Source of the DNA: Phycisphaerales bacterium
GTDB lineage: Bacteria > Planctomycetota > Phycisphaerae > Phycisphaerales > UBA1924
Length of the DNA stretch: 32,709 nt
NCBI GenBank assembly: GCA_016793015.1
Contig: JAEUJD010000210.1
Span: 1 to 32,709 of the forward strand
Reading direction: 5' to 3'
The notes beneath the pieces were generated by a model that was not told the origin of the DNA, searched no databases, and worked only from the letters and a program-made list of their open reading frames with translations. The translations under genes were made by a program, and so were the position numbers. Position 1 is the stretch's first letter. Each line of letters opens with the position of its first letter. This document shows positions 16,643 to 23,318 of this stretch, one piece after another.

Positions 16643-18463
16643 ATGCACGTGGAACGCTCTCGCCTTGCGGCCGCCGTCGCGCTGTCCGGGTGTGCCGCCG
16701 TGTTCGCCGGAGTCCGCACCGAAGTCCTTCACAACTCGCCCGCGCCGTTCCTCTACGGGTTTGGCCAGCCCGACCCCGGTGCCGGTATTTTCCAATGCAA
16801 CACATCCGGCGATACCCGCCGCATTCTCGTTCGCTTTGAGCCTGAAGCGAGCCGGGGCGGCGCCGACACCGCTCCCGCGATCGCCATCGCTGCGGGCGCG
16901 ACGCGCCTGCTTCGCTCCTTCGAACTCGTCCATGGTCTGCACACGCTCGAGGTCGCGACCGCTCAGGTTGATGAGGTGCTCGCGCGACTGCGTGCAACCC
17001 CCGGCGTGCGCTACGCCGAAGCCGACGCAGCCGTCCGCATCGAATCACAGACCACGCCGTGGGGAATCGCGCACATCCACGCGCCAGAATTCTGGCCGGA
17101 GTACGGCGCGGGCGCTGGAGTGAAAGTCGCGGTGCTCGATACGGGTTTCGACACGGGCCATTCGGATCTGCCAAGCCCCGCCGCAGCGGCCAGCTTCGTC
17201 CCCGGTGAAACGTTCTTCGATGGCAATTCGCACGGCTCGCACGTCGCCGGAACGATCCTCGCCCGGGACAACGACATCGGCGTGGTGGGCGTCGGGCCTT
17301 CGCTCTCGCTCGTGGTTGCAAAGGTTCTGAGCAACGGAGGCGTCGGGGAGTGGTCGGACATCATCGCGGGCGTTGAGTGGTCGGTCGCGCGGGGCGCGAA
17401 AGTTCTCAACATGAGTTTCAGCGGCGCAGACTATTCGCAGGCGATGCAGGACGCGATGAACGCCGCGTTCAACGCGGGCTGCCTCCCGGTTGCCGCGGCC
17501 GGCAACCAGTCCACCGACGCCCCACGTTATCCCGCGTCGATGCAAAGTGTCATGAGCGTCGCGGCCGTGAGCGAATTCGACGAGCCGGCCTGGTTCAGCA
17601 ACTTCGGCCCCACCATCAGCGTCGCGGCGCCGGGGACCCATGTTGAATCCACCGTGCCGCTCAGCGGCTGGCAGATCGCCTTTGGATTCAAGACCCGTGC
17701 CGCCACCCATGTCCCCGGTTCCCAGGACAATCCGCGATTCGGCCGCAACATCTACTGCGAATACGGCTGGTTCGACCGGGATTTTCCCGACAGCGTGAAT
17801 GGCAACATTGCCCACATCCGCGACAGCCTTTTCTTTCCGGCCGACTACGTGATCGAGAACGCGTGGGATGCCGGCGCGATCGCCGTGGTGCTCTCGAGCG
17901 ATCTCGAATCGGGCTACAAGCCCGCGATCAGCTACGACCATTTCCGCCCGGTCTGGTACGTCGAAAAATCGGTCGGCGATGAACTGATCATCAGCGACGG
18001 GGTGAACATGTCGATCACCCCCACAGTCGCGGGGCACGGGTACGACTCGTACGACGGCACGTCGATGGCCTGCCCGCATGTCGTCGGCGCCGCGGGCATG
18101 CTCTTCGCAGCCTTTGCACCCGCGAGCGATCTTCCGCCCCTGGCGCCGGCCACAGTCCGCTGGGCGCTCGAACGAACAGCAGATCAGCCCGGTCCCGATC
18201 CGCGCAACGATCTGGTCGGGTACGGCGTGATCAATCTCAAACGCGCGGGCGACTACCTCTCCGGGCGTATCCGCTGCGCCGGCGACCTGAACGCCGATTC
18301 GATGGTCGATGACGCCGACTTCGAACGTTTCATCCTCGCATACAACGACCTCGTCTCGCCCGGCGGCCCGTACACAGGCGCGGATTTCAACGGCGACGCA
18401 ACGGCCGATGATGCGGATTTTCAATATTTCATCCGGTCGTACGACACGCTGCTCTGCCCGTGA
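16643..18463 (+). CDS. Secreted subtilase (S8) with PA insertion and dockerin-like C-terminus
   Basis: A 606-residue subtilisin-family serine protease. The N-terminus has a hydrophobic segment ending ALSGC (C17), so it may be a lipoprotein, although cleavage after VFAG is also possible. Residues about 60-133 look like an I9-type propeptide. The catalytic triad is D166 (AVLDTGF), H197 (SHGSHVAGT) and S474 (GTSMACPH). A protease-associated (PA) domain is inserted before the Ser (NGNIAHIRDS ... AGAIAVVLSSD). The C-terminal 60 residues are two EF-hand loops (DLNADSMVDDAD; DFNGDATADDAD) ending LLCP. ATG 16643 with GGAAGGA upstream is preferred to ATG 16517, which would place 42 residues before the signal peptide. 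A strong TTGACA lies at 16494 but has no well-spaced -10. Confidence 0.93.
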   Translation: MHVERSRLAAAVALSGCAAVFAGVRTEVLHNSPAPFLYGFGQPDPGAGIFQCNTSGDTRRILVRFEPEASRGGADTAPAIAIAAGATRLLRSFELVHGLHTLEVATAQVDEVLARLRATPGVRYAEADAAVRIESQTTPWGIAHIHAPEFWPEYGAGAGVKVAVLDTGFDTGHSDLPSPAAAASFVPGETFFDGNSHGSHVAGTILARDNDIGVVGVGPSLSLVVAKVLSNGGVGEWSDIIAGVEWSVARGAKVLNMSFSGADYSQAMQDAMNAAFNAGCLPVAAAGNQSTDAPRYPASMQSVMSVAAVSEFDEPAWFSNFGPTISVAAPGTHVESTVPLSGWQIAFGFKTRAATHVPGSQDNPRFGRNIYCEYGWFDRDFPDSVNGNIAHIRDSLFFPADYVIENAWDAGAIAVVLSSDLESGYKPAISYDHFRPVWYVEKSVGDELIISDGVNMSITPTVAGHGYDSYDGTSMACPHVVGAAGMLFAAFAPASDLPPLAPATVRWALERTADQPGPDPRNDLVGYGVINLKRAGDYLSGRIRCAGDLNADSMVDDADFERFILAYNDLVSPGGPYTGADFNGDATADDADFQYFIRSYDTLLCP

Positions 18464-18513
18464 CAGATCCGCGAAATTGATCTCTGCTTCTTTGATTCCG
18501 CCGCTCTTTTGAC

Positions 18514-18542
18514 TTGGCCGGGTTCCTCCGACCTGTTATAAC
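18514..18542 (+). promoter_or_regulatory. Promoter giving a leaderless transcript
   Basis: TTGGCC (18514-18519), a 17-nt spacer and TATAAC (18537-18542), with TG one base upstream of the -10 (extended -10). Transcription would start at about 18549-18551, which coincides with the GTG start codon at 18551. No Shine-Dalgarno fits between them. Confidence 0.6.
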
Positions 18543-18550
18543 TTGGTACC

Positions 18551-20833
18551 GTGAATCAAAAGAACTCTTCCGTTTTGTTTATCCGCACCCTCCTTTGCTC
18601 GGCCGGCTTTGCCCTCTCCGGTTCCGCGCTCGCCCAGCAGGATTTCGCTTTCGATCCCGGGTTCGCGCCCGAGGCCGGCACGCTGAGCCTCCGCACCGGG
18701 ACCGTGCAGACAGGCTCCCTTGCCAATATCCTCGCGCGTCAGCCCGGCTCGCTCCGTGCCCCGGTCAAAGCCGGCAAGCGCTACGTCCTGCAATTTGACC
18801 GCTCACTGAACGCCCACCAGAAAGCGCTCCTGGCTCAGGCCGGCGTGCAGCTCGGCGACTACCTCCCCGCCGACTCCTACCTCGCCGATCTCTCCCACGC
18901 CGATCTCGACGCTGTTTCGAGCCTCGGCTTCGTCCGCTGGGCAGGCGAGTGGCAGCAGTCGTGGAAGCTCGAACCCGAAATCGGCACACGCTCGTTCGAG
19001 TCAGGCGAGCGCAAGCAGGTCGCCCGCGCGAGCGACGTACTCGTTCAGGCCTACCTCTTCGACGGCCTCGATGCCGACGCTGCCGCACGCGAGATTTCGA
19101 CCGTGCCCGGTGCCTCCGTGCAGGAATCGGTCGTCATCGCGGGCATGCGCACCATCGCGATCCGCCTCCCGCTCGCTCGCGTCGGCGACCTTGCCGGGGT
19201 GGAGTCGATCCGCTTCGTCGAGGAGCTCCCGGAGTTCACCGAGCGAAGCAACACCAACACGCGATGGATCGTCCAGACCAATGTTTCCAACAGCACGCCC
19301 CTCTACACCGCCGGAATCCGAGGCGAAGGTCAGATCATCGGGATCATGGACGGCGGCTTCACGCCCAGTCACTGCTCCTTCATCGACCCCGCCGTCCCGA
19401 TCACCACCGCCAATACCCCCGGCACATTCCCCACGCACCGCAAGGTCGTCGCGTACAACGTCACACTCGTCGGCGACTTTCACGGTACCCATGTTTCCGG
19501 CACCGCCATGGGCAATCAGGCCGGTGATGTGAACGACAACACCCGCGGCATCGCCTACAACGCCAAGGTCTGCTTCCGCACATACGGCACGCCCGTCGCT
19601 TCGTTCCCGATCGATACCCACCTGACGACGCACGCAAATCAGGGCGCGACCGTCCACACCAACAGCTGGGGCGACGACGGCACAACCGCGTACAACGCCA
19701 TCTGCCGCGCGATCGACCTCTTCAGCTACAACCGCGAAGACAATCTGGTCTGTTTCGCTTCGACCAACCTCTCGGCGCTCAAGAACCCCGAAAACGCCAA
19801 GAACGTCCTCGCTGTTGGCAAGTCCGGCGGCTCCGGCTCGCAGACCGGCTCGTGCAGCACGCTCGTCGGCCCGACTTCCGATGGACGTCGCAAGCCCGAA
19901 GTCTTCGCCCCCGGATGCAGCACGCTCTCTTCCGACTCCGGCACGTCCTGCGGCACAGCGAGCGCTACCGGCACCTCGATGGCTTCTCCCGCGATGGCCG
20001 GAGCGGCATCGCTGATCCGTCAGTACTTCACCGACGGCTTCTACCCCACCGGCGCCAAAGTGCCCGGCAACTCGCTCGTGCCCTCTGGCGCTCTCCTGCG
20101 CGCCATGCTGGTGAATTCGGCCGTTGACATGACGACGTATCCATCGCCGAACAAGCTTCCTCCGAACACCAACGAGGGCTTCGGACGCATCCTCCTCGAC
20201 AACAGCATCTTCCTCGCGGGCGATGCCCGCAAGCTGCTTATCAAGGACATCCGTCGAACCGCCGGAGACGCGCTCTCCACCGGCTCGACCTCGACCACTT
20301 CATTCCGCGTGCAGAGCAACTCCCAGATTCTCCGCATCACGATGGCCTTCACCGATGCCCCGGCGACGATCCCCACTTCGTTCGCGCCCGTCAACAACAT
20401 CAACCTGCGCGTCATCGATCCCTCCGGCAATGTCTACCTCGGAAACGTGATCAACGCCACCACCGGCCAGAGCCAGACCGGCGGCACCGCCGATGCCATC
20501 AACAGCATCGAGCATTTCCTCCTCAACGCCCCCGCCGTCGGCACCTGGCGTGCCGAAGTTGTCGGCGCAACCGTCAACGTCGGCACACAGGGCTTCGGCC
20601 TCGTCATCACCGGCGATGTCGCATCGTTCAATCCGTGCCCCGCCGACTTGAACAACGACTCGCTCGTCGATGACCTTGATTTCGCCCTCTTCGCGATCGC
20701 GTACGAAGCCTTCGACTGCACCGCTCCGGGCATGCCCGCCGGGTGCCCCGCCGACATCGTGCCCAGCGGCTTCGTGGATGACAGCGATTTCGTTGCCTTC
20801 GCAATCGCTTACGACGCGTTCTCGTGCCCCTGA
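18551..20833 (+). CDS. Secreted subtilase (Kp43-like S8) with dockerin-like C-terminus
   Basis: A 760-residue exported protease. The signal peptide ends at about SALAQQ (residue 30). A long N-terminal region (40-235) precedes the catalytic domain and probably acts as a propeptide. The triad is D267 (GIMDGGF), H311 (FHGTHVSGT) and S476 (TGTSMASPAMAG). NSWGDDGTTAYN and the layout resemble Kp43-type subtilases. A beta-sandwich (FRVQSNSQILRITMAF ... NINLRVIDPSGNVYLGN) follows, and the protein ends with two dockerin-like repeats. The first Ca loop (DLNNDSLVDDLD) looks intact. The second (DIVPSGFVDDSD) has lost the Asn and Asp at positions 3 and 5. The GTG start is right at the predicted transcription start. 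Confidence 0.93.
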   Translation: MNQKNSSVLFIRTLLCSAGFALSGSALAQQDFAFDPGFAPEAGTLSLRTGTVQTGSLANILARQPGSLRAPVKAGKRYVLQFDRSLNAHQKALLAQAGVQLGDYLPADSYLADLSHADLDAVSSLGFVRWAGEWQQSWKLEPEIGTRSFESGERKQVARASDVLVQAYLFDGLDADAAAREISTVPGASVQESVVIAGMRTIAIRLPLARVGDLAGVESIRFVEELPEFTERSNTNTRWIVQTNVSNSTPLYTAGIRGEGQIIGIMDGGFTPSHCSFIDPAVPITTANTPGTFPTHRKVVAYNVTLVGDFHGTHVSGTAMGNQAGDVNDNTRGIAYNAKVCFRTYGTPVASFPIDTHLTTHANQGATVHTNSWGDDGTTAYNAICRAIDLFSYNREDNLVCFASTNLSALKNPENAKNVLAVGKSGGSGSQTGSCSTLVGPTSDGRRKPEVFAPGCSTLSSDSGTSCGTASATGTSMASPAMAGAASLIRQYFTDGFYPTGAKVPGNSLVPSGALLRAMLVNSAVDMTTYPSPNKLPPNTNEGFGRILLDNSIFLAGDARKLLIKDIRRTAGDALSTGSTSTTSFRVQSNSQILRITMAFTDAPATIPTSFAPVNNINLRVIDPSGNVYLGNVINATTGQSQTGGTADAINSIEHFLLNAPAVGTWRAEVVGATVNVGTQGFGLVITGDVASFNPCPADLNNDSLVDDLDFALFAIAYEAFDCTAPGMPAGCPADIVPSGFVDDSDFVAFAIAYDAFSCP

Positions 20834-20882
20834 TCGCGATCCCGAGCCAACACACCTTCCGCATTCCCACCGGTCCGATCGC

Positions 20883-20909
20883 CGTCCCGCGAAATAACCT
20901 CGCGGGACG
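20883..20909 (+). terminator. Intrinsic terminator after second subtilase
   Basis: A 9-bp GC-rich perfect stem CGTCCCGCG / CGCGGGACG encloses the loop AAATAACCT and is followed by TTCGTTT. It lies 50 nt after the subtilase stop and before the -10 of the next gene, so it probably ends that transcript. Confidence 0.75.
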
Positions 20910-20941
20910 TTCGTTTCCATCGGTGGAGTTCAATCCGCTTC

Positions 20942-20950
20942 CGGTAGAAT
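20942..20950 (+). promoter_or_regulatory. -10 element of the EEP-family gene
   Basis: CGGTAGAAT, with TAGAAT at 20945-20950, is located just after a strong terminator and 57 nt before the ATG at 21008. No convincing -35 box is present at 16-18 nt. The same motif type precedes other secreted-protein genes here. Confidence 0.45.
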
Positions 20951-21007
20951 GGGGCTCCAGAAACCGCCGAAACGGTGACCCGCCCACTTGCAAGGAACGT
21001 TTTTATC

Positions 21008-22222
21008 ATGAGCCGCGCCCCGATTCGTATGACTTTCATTCTCGCGCTCGTGACGGGTGCCTGCGCCGCCTCGCACGGAGCGATCCGCGTGGTGACGTAC
21101 AACGTGCAAAGCTCGGGCCTTGGCATCGTGCCGCCAAACCCCGGCTTCGATACCGTCATGCAGGCGATCGGCAATCACCATCTCGCGGGCAACGCGCAGC
21201 CGATCGATGTCCTCGCTCTGCAGGAACTCGACGGAACGCAGTTCACGCCTGGAAACTCCGCCACACTTCCCTACATCGTCGATCAACTCAACGCGATCTA
21301 CGGCCCCGGCACCTATGCCGCAGACACGCTCAAAAACCCGACCACCGGCGGCACGGGAGGCGGGCCGAACGGGCTTGTCTACAACACGACCACAATCCAG
21401 ATGGTGCAGGCCAAGGTGATCGGCAGCGCGAGCGGCTCGGGCGCACCCCGTGCTCCGATGCGCTACCAGCTCCGCCCGATCGGTTACGGAACCTCCGCCG
21501 ATTTTTACATCTACGTCAGCCACTACAAGGCATCGAGCGACTCGACCAGCAAGAACCGGCGCAACGTGGAATCGACCACGATCCGCGCCGACGCCGACGC
21601 GCTCGGCCCCAGCGCCCACATCATCTATTCCGGCGATTTCAACTTCACCAGCGGCCGATCAGAAACCGCCTACGCCACGCTCTTTGCCCCGGGAAACGGC
21701 AAGGCCAACGACCCCGCCAACCCGGCAAACGTCTGGACCAACACCAGCACCTATCGCGCGCTCATGACGCATTCGTCCACAGGCTGCGACATCCGCTTCG
21801 ATTTTCAGTTCGTCACGAACGCGGTCCTGAATCAGTACGGTTTTCAACTCGTCCCCGGCACCTACAGCGTCTTCGGAAACAACGGCAGCACCTCCTTCGG
21901 CGCGAGCGTCTATTCCCAGTTCAGCACCGCCCTTCCCGATCTCACCAACCGGCTCCAGGTGCTCCAACTCCTCACAACGGTTTCCGATCACCTTCCCGTC
22001 GTCGCCGACTACGCCGTAGTCCTCGCGCCATGCCCGGGCGATCTCAATAACGATCGCCAGGTCGATGATGCCGACTTCACGATCTTCGCTTCGGCATACG
22101 ACACGCTCGAATGTCCGCCCTCTCCGGCCTCCTGCCCAGCGGACCTGAACGGCGACACGGTGGTCGACGACAGCGACTTCGTGCTGTTTGCACTGGCATA
22201 CGACCAACTGATCTGCCCGTAA
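21008..22222 (+). CDS. Secreted endonuclease/exonuclease/phosphatase-family protein with dockerin-like C-terminus
   Basis: A 404-residue exported protein with a signal peptide of about 25 residues ending AASHGA. The EEP (DNase I-like) fold motifs are present: RVVTYNVQS (metal-site Asn), ALQELDG (metal Glu), YVSHYKA (catalytic-type His), SGDFNF (Asp/Asn) and the terminal SDHLPVVADY (Asp-His pair). The site therefore looks catalytically complete. The substrate could be nucleic acid, a phosphoester or a sphingolipid. The C-terminal 63 residues are two intact dockerin-like loops (DLNNDRQVDDAD, DLNGDTVVDDSD), each bounded by Cys. ATG 21008 starts the signal peptide directly; GTG 20975 adds 11 residues. 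AAGGA lies about 11 nt upstream. Confidence 0.9.
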   Translation: MSRAPIRMTFILALVTGACAASHGAIRVVTYNVQSSGLGIVPPNPGFDTVMQAIGNHHLAGNAQPIDVLALQELDGTQFTPGNSATLPYIVDQLNAIYGPGTYAADTLKNPTTGGTGGGPNGLVYNTTTIQMVQAKVIGSASGSGAPRAPMRYQLRPIGYGTSADFYIYVSHYKASSDSTSKNRRNVESTTIRADADALGPSAHIIYSGDFNFTSGRSETAYATLFAPGNGKANDPANPANVWTNTSTYRALMTHSSTGCDIRFDFQFVTNAVLNQYGFQLVPGTYSVFGNNGSTSFGASVYSQFSTALPDLTNRLQVLQLLTTVSDHLPVVADYAVVLAPCPGDLNNDRQVDDADFTIFASAYDTLECPPSPASCPADLNGDTVVDDSDFVLFALAYDQLICP

Positions 22223-22224
22223 TC

Positions 22225-22263
22225 GTCGCAGCGACTTTTTCGCATCCCGACACGCGACGCGTG
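22225..22263 (+). terminator. Possible terminator after the EEP gene
   Basis: Directly after the stop codon GTCG-CAG-CGAC is followed by TTTTT (22236-22240). A second small hairpin, CACGC-GAC-GCGTG (22251-22263), follows, with a T-rich stretch downstream. Each stem is short, so confidence is low, but the U-run and position are right. Confidence 0.4.
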
Positions 22264-22276
22264 AGGCGGTTCCTTC

Positions 22277-22305
22277 TTTTACGCGCCCCCCTGTTTTGGT
22301 ATATT
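22277..22305 (+). promoter_or_regulatory. Extended -10 promoter before the truncated dockerin gene
   Basis: TATATT (22300-22305) is preceded by TGG (extended -10), with a weak -35 TTTTAC (22277-22282) at a 17-nt spacing. An ATG lies 6 nt downstream at 22312 but is followed by TGA after seven codons, in a different frame from the large downstream frame. Confidence 0.45.
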
Positions 22306-22311
22306 GATCCA

Positions 22312-22452
22312 ATGGGCGCGGGCGATGCAGCGTGATTCTGCGGGCCGGCGCGGAATTGGAGTGGGGGCTGGCCTTCATGCCTTGTAGCGCCTCCTCCAGC
22401 GGATGGTGACGCGCTTGGATTTTCAGTCGCCATCTCCGGCAACACCGCGGTT
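22312..22452 (+). pseudogene. Out-of-frame FG-GAP repeat remnant
   Basis: The frame that starts with ATG 22312, directly after the -10 element, stops at 22333-22335 (TGA). Further along the same frame, 22399-22452 translates as ADGDALGFSVAISGNTAV, which matches the common FG-GAP/integrin-like repeat wording (GD.FGFSVAISG.TAV). The downstream gene is read in another frame through the same bases. This looks like the scar of a longer FG-GAP protein gene that lost most of its body and its frame. Confidence 0.5.
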
Positions 22453-23113
22453 GATCACGTTCGGCGCACCCGGTGCGATGACCATCGACAACCACGAACT
22501 CACAGGCGGCGCGGTCGAGATCGGTGGCAACTTCGATCTTCGTTTCACCGAATCGCACAATCTGGGCATGTCCGAATCCACCATCCGCATGAGCGGCATC
22601 GGGGCCCGGCAGCAGACCTTTGAAGTGATGTCGATGGATCGCGGGCCGGTCGCCTCGGCGCTCTCCGCCAACCCGGATCACTCCTTCCCGCTCGGGACGC
22701 TCGAGATCGGGCCAATCCCCACCACCGTCACGCTCATCGATGCTCGCGACAACGACGGGGCCGGACAGACCCAACGCGAAACGCTCTACACCGAAACCTT
22801 GATCATCGCACCGGGCTCGCGCCTCAACACCGCGGGCTTCAAGATCTACTGCCGCACGAAGTCGATCGGAGGCACTGTTGACAACCCCGCGAACATCATC
22901 GCCCTTGGAAGCGATTGCCCCACCGATCTCAATGCGGTTGGATTGACCGATGACGCCGACTTCACCATCTTCCTGGCGGCATACTACATCCTCGACTGCG
23001 CTACCCCAGCGATGACAGCCGGCTGCCCAGGCGACCTGAACAGCGATTCGGTGGTTGATGACGCCGATTTCACCGTGTTCGTGGTCGGCTATGACGCCTT
23101 GGTTTGTCCTTAA
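22403..23113 (+). CDS. Surface-protein C-terminal fragment with dockerin-like module
   Basis: A 236-residue open frame from ATG 22403; an in-frame TAG at 22385 forbids a much earlier start. It has no signal peptide, unlike every other dockerin-bearing protein here. Residues about 20-160 form a beta-rich segment (GNFDLRFTESHNLGMSES; QQTFEVMSMDRGP; FPLGTLEIGP; LYTETLIIAPGSRLNTAGFKIYC). This is of a kind that I recall preceding the C-terminal module in longer planctomycete surface proteins. The module follows: loop 1 (DLNAVGLTDDAD) is degenerate at position 5 and loop 2 (DLNSDSVVDDAD) is intact. It is most likely the 3' remnant of a larger exported protein and may not be expressed or exported. 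Confidence 0.6.
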   Translation: MVTRLDFQSPSPATPRLITFGAPGAMTIDNHELTGGAVEIGGNFDLRFTESHNLGMSESTIRMSGIGARQQTFEVMSMDRGPVASALSANPDHSFPLGTLEIGPIPTTVTLIDARDNDGAGQTQRETLYTETLIIAPGSRLNTAGFKIYCRTKSIGGTVDNPANIIALGSDCPTDLNAVGLTDDADFTIFLAAYYILDCATPAMTAGCPGDLNSDSVVDDADFTVFVVGYDALVCP

Positions 23114-23215
23114 ATTCCGCATTGACAAGGGTTTCCGTTCCGGCTTCTTCCTTTTACCGCGCGGACTGAAAAAGCGACAAATACCAAACAAACCCCTTTC
23201 TTTGGACGTGATTTC

Positions 23216-23224
23216 TGGTAGAAT
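23216..23224 (+). promoter_or_regulatory. Extended -10 element before the 976-residue repeat protein
   Basis: TGGTAGAAT (TG-N-TAGAAT) lies 94 nt before the ATG at 23319. No good -35 box sits at the normal distance (TTGGAC at 23202 is too close). The match to the elements before neighbouring secreted-protein genes is the main support. Confidence 0.45.
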
Positions 23225-23318
23225 CCGGGACGCGCCCACGCGCGGCCCGTGGTCGTCCATTCACTTTTCCACTCGCTTCATTCCGCCTTCCGCTCCGCCG
23301 ATCGGATCCAAGAACTTC

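Noticed and set aside
17045..18424. 459-codon minus-strand frame over the first subtilase
   Set aside because: It is antisense to the catalytic and dockerin-like domains and is explained by codon bias.
21659..23260. 533-codon minus-strand frame over the EEP and truncated dockerin genes
   Set aside because: It spans two genes and their promoter region. Repeated VGVINHR/EVGVID-like text is the reverse reading of the EF-hand loops.
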